A DNA stretch of 64,000 bases from Eubacterium sp. CAG:274 (GTDB lineage Bacteria > Bacillota > Clostridia > Lachnospirales > CAG-274). Position numbers and translations under genes: made by a program. Below, one piece after another: positions 60,885 through 64,000 of the stretch. The stretch is taken from assembly GCA_000432155.1 (NCBI GenBank), contig FR888508.1:96041-160040 (forward strand), written 5' to 3'. Numbering within the stretch: the stretch's first letter is position 1; the number at the start of each line of letters is the position of its first letter. A model generated the notes under the pieces. That model was not told the origin of the DNA and did not search any database. It saw only the letters and a list, made by a program, of their open reading frames with translations.

Positions 60885-61865
60885 CTATTTCGCATATTTC
60901 AATATTATTATTTCTACGCCCAATTTATCCTGTATAAGACCTCTCTTAATATCAATATCACACTTTGCACAATCTTCTACAGCTTTCATCAGACTTCCTA
61001 AAGTAAAATTTCTACTTTGATTTATACAGCCTGCTACTATAAATTCTCTTAACCCCAATTCATAGGCTATTTGCTGTTTTGTATACTTTTTTCTCAAAAG
61101 ATATTTACATTCCAGTATCATTTTAAACTGTCTTGCAATCATTTTAAGTATACCTAATGGGCTTTCTTTCATATTAAGGAGATTGCCGTAAATATCCAAG
61201 GCAAGCTCCGTATTTTTGCCACCTATTGCTCCAACCATATCGAAAATATTGGACTCAACAGATTTTGTACAGGCAATATCTATATCCTCTCTTGTTATTT
61301 TTTTATCTCCTGTATAGTTAAGAAGTTTTATCATTTCTTCTTTTAAAGCAACCATACTTACGCCAATATTTTTTATGAAATATTCGCTGTCTGAAGCTGA
61401 TATTTTATTTCCAGAAAGTTTAATAACCCAATTTGTAAGCTCTTTCTCCTTGAGCATATTTATTTCGCACACATAGCCATTTTTCTTAACAGCCTTATAA
61501 AGTGCGTTTCTCTTGTCAACTTTCTCATTACAGAAAACCAAAACAGAAGTATCCGGTATACTCTTTACATATTCTGCAAGTAAATCTGTATCGTCCTTTC
61601 TACCAGTAGTAAATAGCCCACTGTCTCTTACTATTACTAATCTGTATTCACTAAAGAAAGGCATTGTATCTATAGCCTCGCTTATTTCCTTACCGGAAAA
61701 GCCTTTACCGTCAAAAACAGACAAATTCATAGTTTCCGCCCCTGCCGGAATTATACTTTCCTTTAGCTTATTTTCATATTCTTTAACAAGAAATGATTCT
61801 TCCCCGTATATTAAATAAACTCTTTTAAATTTTCCACTTTTAATATCATTATCTAAACTCTGCAA
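60885..61865 (-). CDS. holA: DNA polymerase III delta subunit
   Basis: A 326-residue clamp-loader subunit that opens the sliding clamp. The N-terminal domain has RVYLIYGEESFLVKEY, and later comes IARQFKMILECKYLL with EFIVAGCINQSRNFT, typical of HolA. The preferred start is TTG at 61865, eight bases after GGAGG; the GTG at 61874 overlaps that ribosome site. The start lies inside the 3' end of comEC, a linkage common in Firmicutes. Confidence 0.9.
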   Translation of the reverse strand: MQSLDNDIKSGKFKRVYLIYGEESFLVKEYENKLKESIIPAGAETMNLSVFDGKGFSGKEISEAIDTMPFFSEYRLVIVRDSGLFTTGRKDDTDLLAEYVKSIPDTSVLVFCNEKVDKRNALYKAVKKNGYVCEINMLKEKELTNWVIKLSGNKISASDSEYFIKNIGVSMVALKEEMIKLLNYTGDKKITREDIDIACTKSVESNIFDMVGAIGGKNTELALDIYGNLLNMKESPLGILKMIARQFKMILECKYLLRKKYTKQQIAYELGLREFIVAGCINQSRNFTLGSLMKAVEDCAKCDIDIKRGLIQDKLGVEIIILKYAK

Positions 61866-64000
61866 AAATATCACCTCCTACATATTTTTCTATTTCATAG
61901 CCCTTATCAACAGTTTTTATAGTTATCATACCATCAGCCTTAGTATTATACAAATTTATTTTGTAATTATTTAATATTCCCAAAACTTCTTTTTCTGAAT
62001 AATCTTCTAAACTTGTACTAACTATAGCATTTTTAGGTTTAACAGCACTTATAAAATCCTGCGAATTAGCCTTTTTAGAACCACTTTTTGAAAGCAATAA
62101 CACATCAGACTGTATACCTCTTTTATAGAAATCCCTTTCATATTTGTTTGAAATATTAAAAGGTATCAAAAATGTAACATCGTCTAATGCTACTTTAATT
62201 CCATATTTGCCATACTTTCCTGAGCCTATATAATAACATTTATATTTAAGATTTTCAACAGCTTTTAATTCCTCGTCTTTTAAAACATAATGTATGCTTA
62301 CATTATTCTTTTTAGCCAAATCCAATATATCTTGCAACTTTTCAGTTTTCTTGACATTTTTAGGTATATAAATATTTTTAGCATTTACATTTTTTAATAA
62401 ATCCGGAATACCACCAATGACATAATTTTCAGAAGAAGTAATAAATATATCATCAATATTTTTTACATTATAATACTTCATATATGGAACTATTACCTTT
62501 TCTCCTGTTGCACTATTTCCATATTTACCACCATTTATTACACCAACATAATCTCTGTCCCTTATCACTATACATTCAGCTTTATCTGCTGATAAAACAT
62601 CAATTCTATTGTATTCGTTTGGTTTTATACGACATAAAAAGATACATAATATTATTGGTACGACATATATTAACTGCCTAGTTAAAGCAAATTTATACAA
62701 AAATATAACTATCAAAAACATTGTAATTATAGTCAATAAGGGTACAGCACCTATTGTATATTTTGAAAAAGGTGTACCCGTTACAACTTTACATACAATA
62801 TCAAAAAAATCAAAAGCCATAACAGCTGGTTTTAATGCAATAGCTCCTAAATGTATTGAAAAACAGCCTACAGCTATAGCCAAAAGACAGATTGGCAACA
62901 CAAAACTAACGCAAGGTACTATTATCATATTTGAAACTGTATCAATGGGATTAAATGAATAAAAATGGTATACCGTTATAAGCTTACTTGTTACTCCAAT
63001 AAGAAATGTAACTATAAATAATCTAGCAAATTTATCCTCAATTTTATATTCTTTTATAATTTCAAAAGCCATACCTATTGTAAAAACACAACCAAAAGAA
63101 TACTGAAATCCTATATCATAAATATAGTATGGATTAAAGATAAGCAATGCTAAGCACGCAAATGCTGTAGACCCTATCAGGTTATATTTTCTGTAAAACA
63201 TATAACCAAACTGCAACACATAAATCATAGTTACTGCCCTAATAGTAGAAGCTGCACAACCAGTTATAACACAGTAAAAAGCCATAAACACTATCAAAAC
63301 AAATGACGCCATTTTTCTATTAAACTTATTTAATAAAAACAATATTATGCCGGCAAAAATAGAAATATGTAATCCGGATATTGCTAAAATATGTGCTACT
63401 CCTGCACTTCTATAAAGGTCGTATATGCTGTCACTTATGTCATCTTTATAACCTAAAACCATGGCAGCAATAATTCCTCTTTTGCTTTTTGGAGAAATTA
63501 TATGTATAACACTATAAATATTTTTTCTTAATTTATCTATTTTCAAATAAAGACTTTCTTCATTGGTTGAAATGTATTTTATTTTTCCAGACATAGTATA
63601 ATCTATTCTTTTAATTTTAGAATAATGGTAATTATCAAAATCAAAGGGATTTTTCTTTATTTCTGGGGTTTTTAATTTTCCAACTGCCTTTATGGTATCT
63701 CCTATATAAAGTCCTTTTTCGCCATAAACACATACCCTACATTTATCATTGTATATCTTACTGCCATTTTTAATTTCATCAACATCGACTATATATTTTC
63801 CACTTTCAGAATTTGCATATCCTGCACTTATTATTGTACCTGTAACCTGTACTTTTTTATTAGTGTTTACAATTTCTGGAAATAAATCTTTTTCTGTATT
63901 AATATTCATTATTGCAATTCCAGCAACAAATCCAAATATAAAAAATATACCTATTATATTTTTATTTAGCAACGAATATACTAAAGCTATTGATATAACA
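61849..64000 (-). CDS. comEC: ComEC/Rec2 DNA-uptake channel protein, 5'-truncated by window edge
   Basis: At least 716 residues; the frame stays open to the right edge through a hydrophobic helix (ISIALVYSLLNKN), so the true start lies outside. The TTG at 63972 is not needed. The competence domain holds GVAHILAISGLHISIFAGI and many membrane helices. ComEC carries transforming DNA across the membrane. The C-terminal metallo-beta-lactamase-like domain is degenerate: DVLSADKAE stands for DVGQGDA-type, and FITSSENYVIGG stands for the metal-binding THxHxDHxGG. DNA degradation by that domain is therefore unlikely. Confidence 0.9.
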   Translation of the reverse strand, partial: VISIALVYSLLNKNIIGIFFIFGFVAGIAIMNINTEKDLFPEIVNTNKKVQVTGTIISAGYANSESGKYIVDVDEIKNGSKIYNDKCRVCVYGEKGLYIGDTIKAVGKLKTPEIKKNPFDFDNYHYSKIKRIDYTMSGKIKYISTNEESLYLKIDKLRKNIYSVIHIISPKSKRGIIAAMVLGYKDDISDSIYDLYRSAGVAHILAISGLHISIFAGIILFLLNKFNRKMASFVLIVFMAFYCVITGCAASTIRAVTMIYVLQFGYMFYRKYNLIGSTAFACLALLIFNPYYIYDIGFQYSFGCVFTIGMAFEIIKEYKIEDKFARLFIVTFLIGVTSKLITVYHFYSFNPIDTVSNMIIVPCVSFVLPICLLAIAVGCFSIHLGAIALKPAVMAFDFFDIVCKVVTGTPFSKYTIGAVPLLTIITMFLIVIFLYKFALTRQLIYVVPIILCIFLCRIKPNEYNRIDVLSADKAECIVIRDRDYVGVINGGKYGNSATGEKVIVPYMKYYNVKNIDDIFITSSENYVIGGIPDLLKNVNAKNIYIPKNVKKTEKLQDILDLAKKNNVSIHYVLKDEELKAVENLKYKCYYIGSGKYGKYGIKVALDDVTFLIPFNISNKYERDFYKRGIQSDVLLLSKSGSKKANSQDFISAVKPKNAIVSTSLEDYSEKEVLGILNNYKINLYNTKADGMITIKTVDKGYEIEKYVGGDIFAEFR

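Overview
The window is a low-GC chromosomal segment from an anaerobic Firmicute, most likely a gut Clostridia (Lachnospirales-like) species. The placement rests on family recognition, not on a search. Supporting signs are strongly AT-rich intergenic DNA with AGGAGG ribosome sites and occasional TTG/GTG starts, a valS T-box, the hprK/glcK/murB/rapZ/whiA/crh-like cluster, a SpoVB-type flippase, a hybrid cluster protein, a bile-salt-hydrolase-type enzyme and an SLH-domain GH5 cellulase. Almost all genes lie on the minus strand.

Layout. 1-8.3 kb: a sulfate uptake and activation operon, read right to left: a 24-codon Cys/Met-rich leader ORF, sulfate-binding lipoprotein, CysT, CysW, CysA, an AprA/AprB-type APS reductase, CysD and CysN (cut by the left edge). 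8.6-13.3 kb: single genes (aldo/keto reductase with a MerR-type promoter, TcdA-like E1 enzyme, choloylglycine hydrolase, hybrid cluster protein). 13.4-20.9 kb: a type III-A CRISPR-Cas locus (cas6-cas10-csm2-csm3-csm4-csm5), a two-repeat array, and an adaptation module in which the start of cas1 appears joined to the tail of cas2 by a deletion. 21-23.6 kb: a secreted cellulase and a decayed IS200-type insertion sequence. 23.7-45 kb: mostly housekeeping genes (rlmD, yhaM-like, a GPH sugar symporter, T-box-valS, carbon-catabolite and wall genes, uvrC, spoVB-like, pyrK-pyrD) plus a protein with a His/Cys repeat tail. 45-64 kb: AI-2E-type permease, pepD, the UPF0237/UPF0210 pair, a five-gene operon of unfamiliar envelope and small proteins with a divergent XRE regulator, a Ser/Thr kinase facing an HTH protein, topB, pncB, an Lrp regulator, degV, a PD-(D/E)XK nuclease-like protein, holA and comEC (cut by the right edge).

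How the genes work together. The sulfur operon imports sulfate, activates it to APS and probably reduces APS to sulfite; no sulfite reductase is in view. The Csm locus has every interference subunit, with HD, GGDD and the Csm3 catalytic Asp intact, but no CARF-domain effector and no working adaptation genes in the window. The hprK, Crh-like, whiA, rapZ and glcK genes form a carbon-signalling neighbourhood.

Best candidates for something undescribed: the sulfur leader peptide, the 49.7-52.8 kb operon with two tiny peptides, the cas1/cas2 deletion scar, the kinase/HTH pair, and the ComEC whose C-terminal metallo-hydrolase domain has lost its metal motif.
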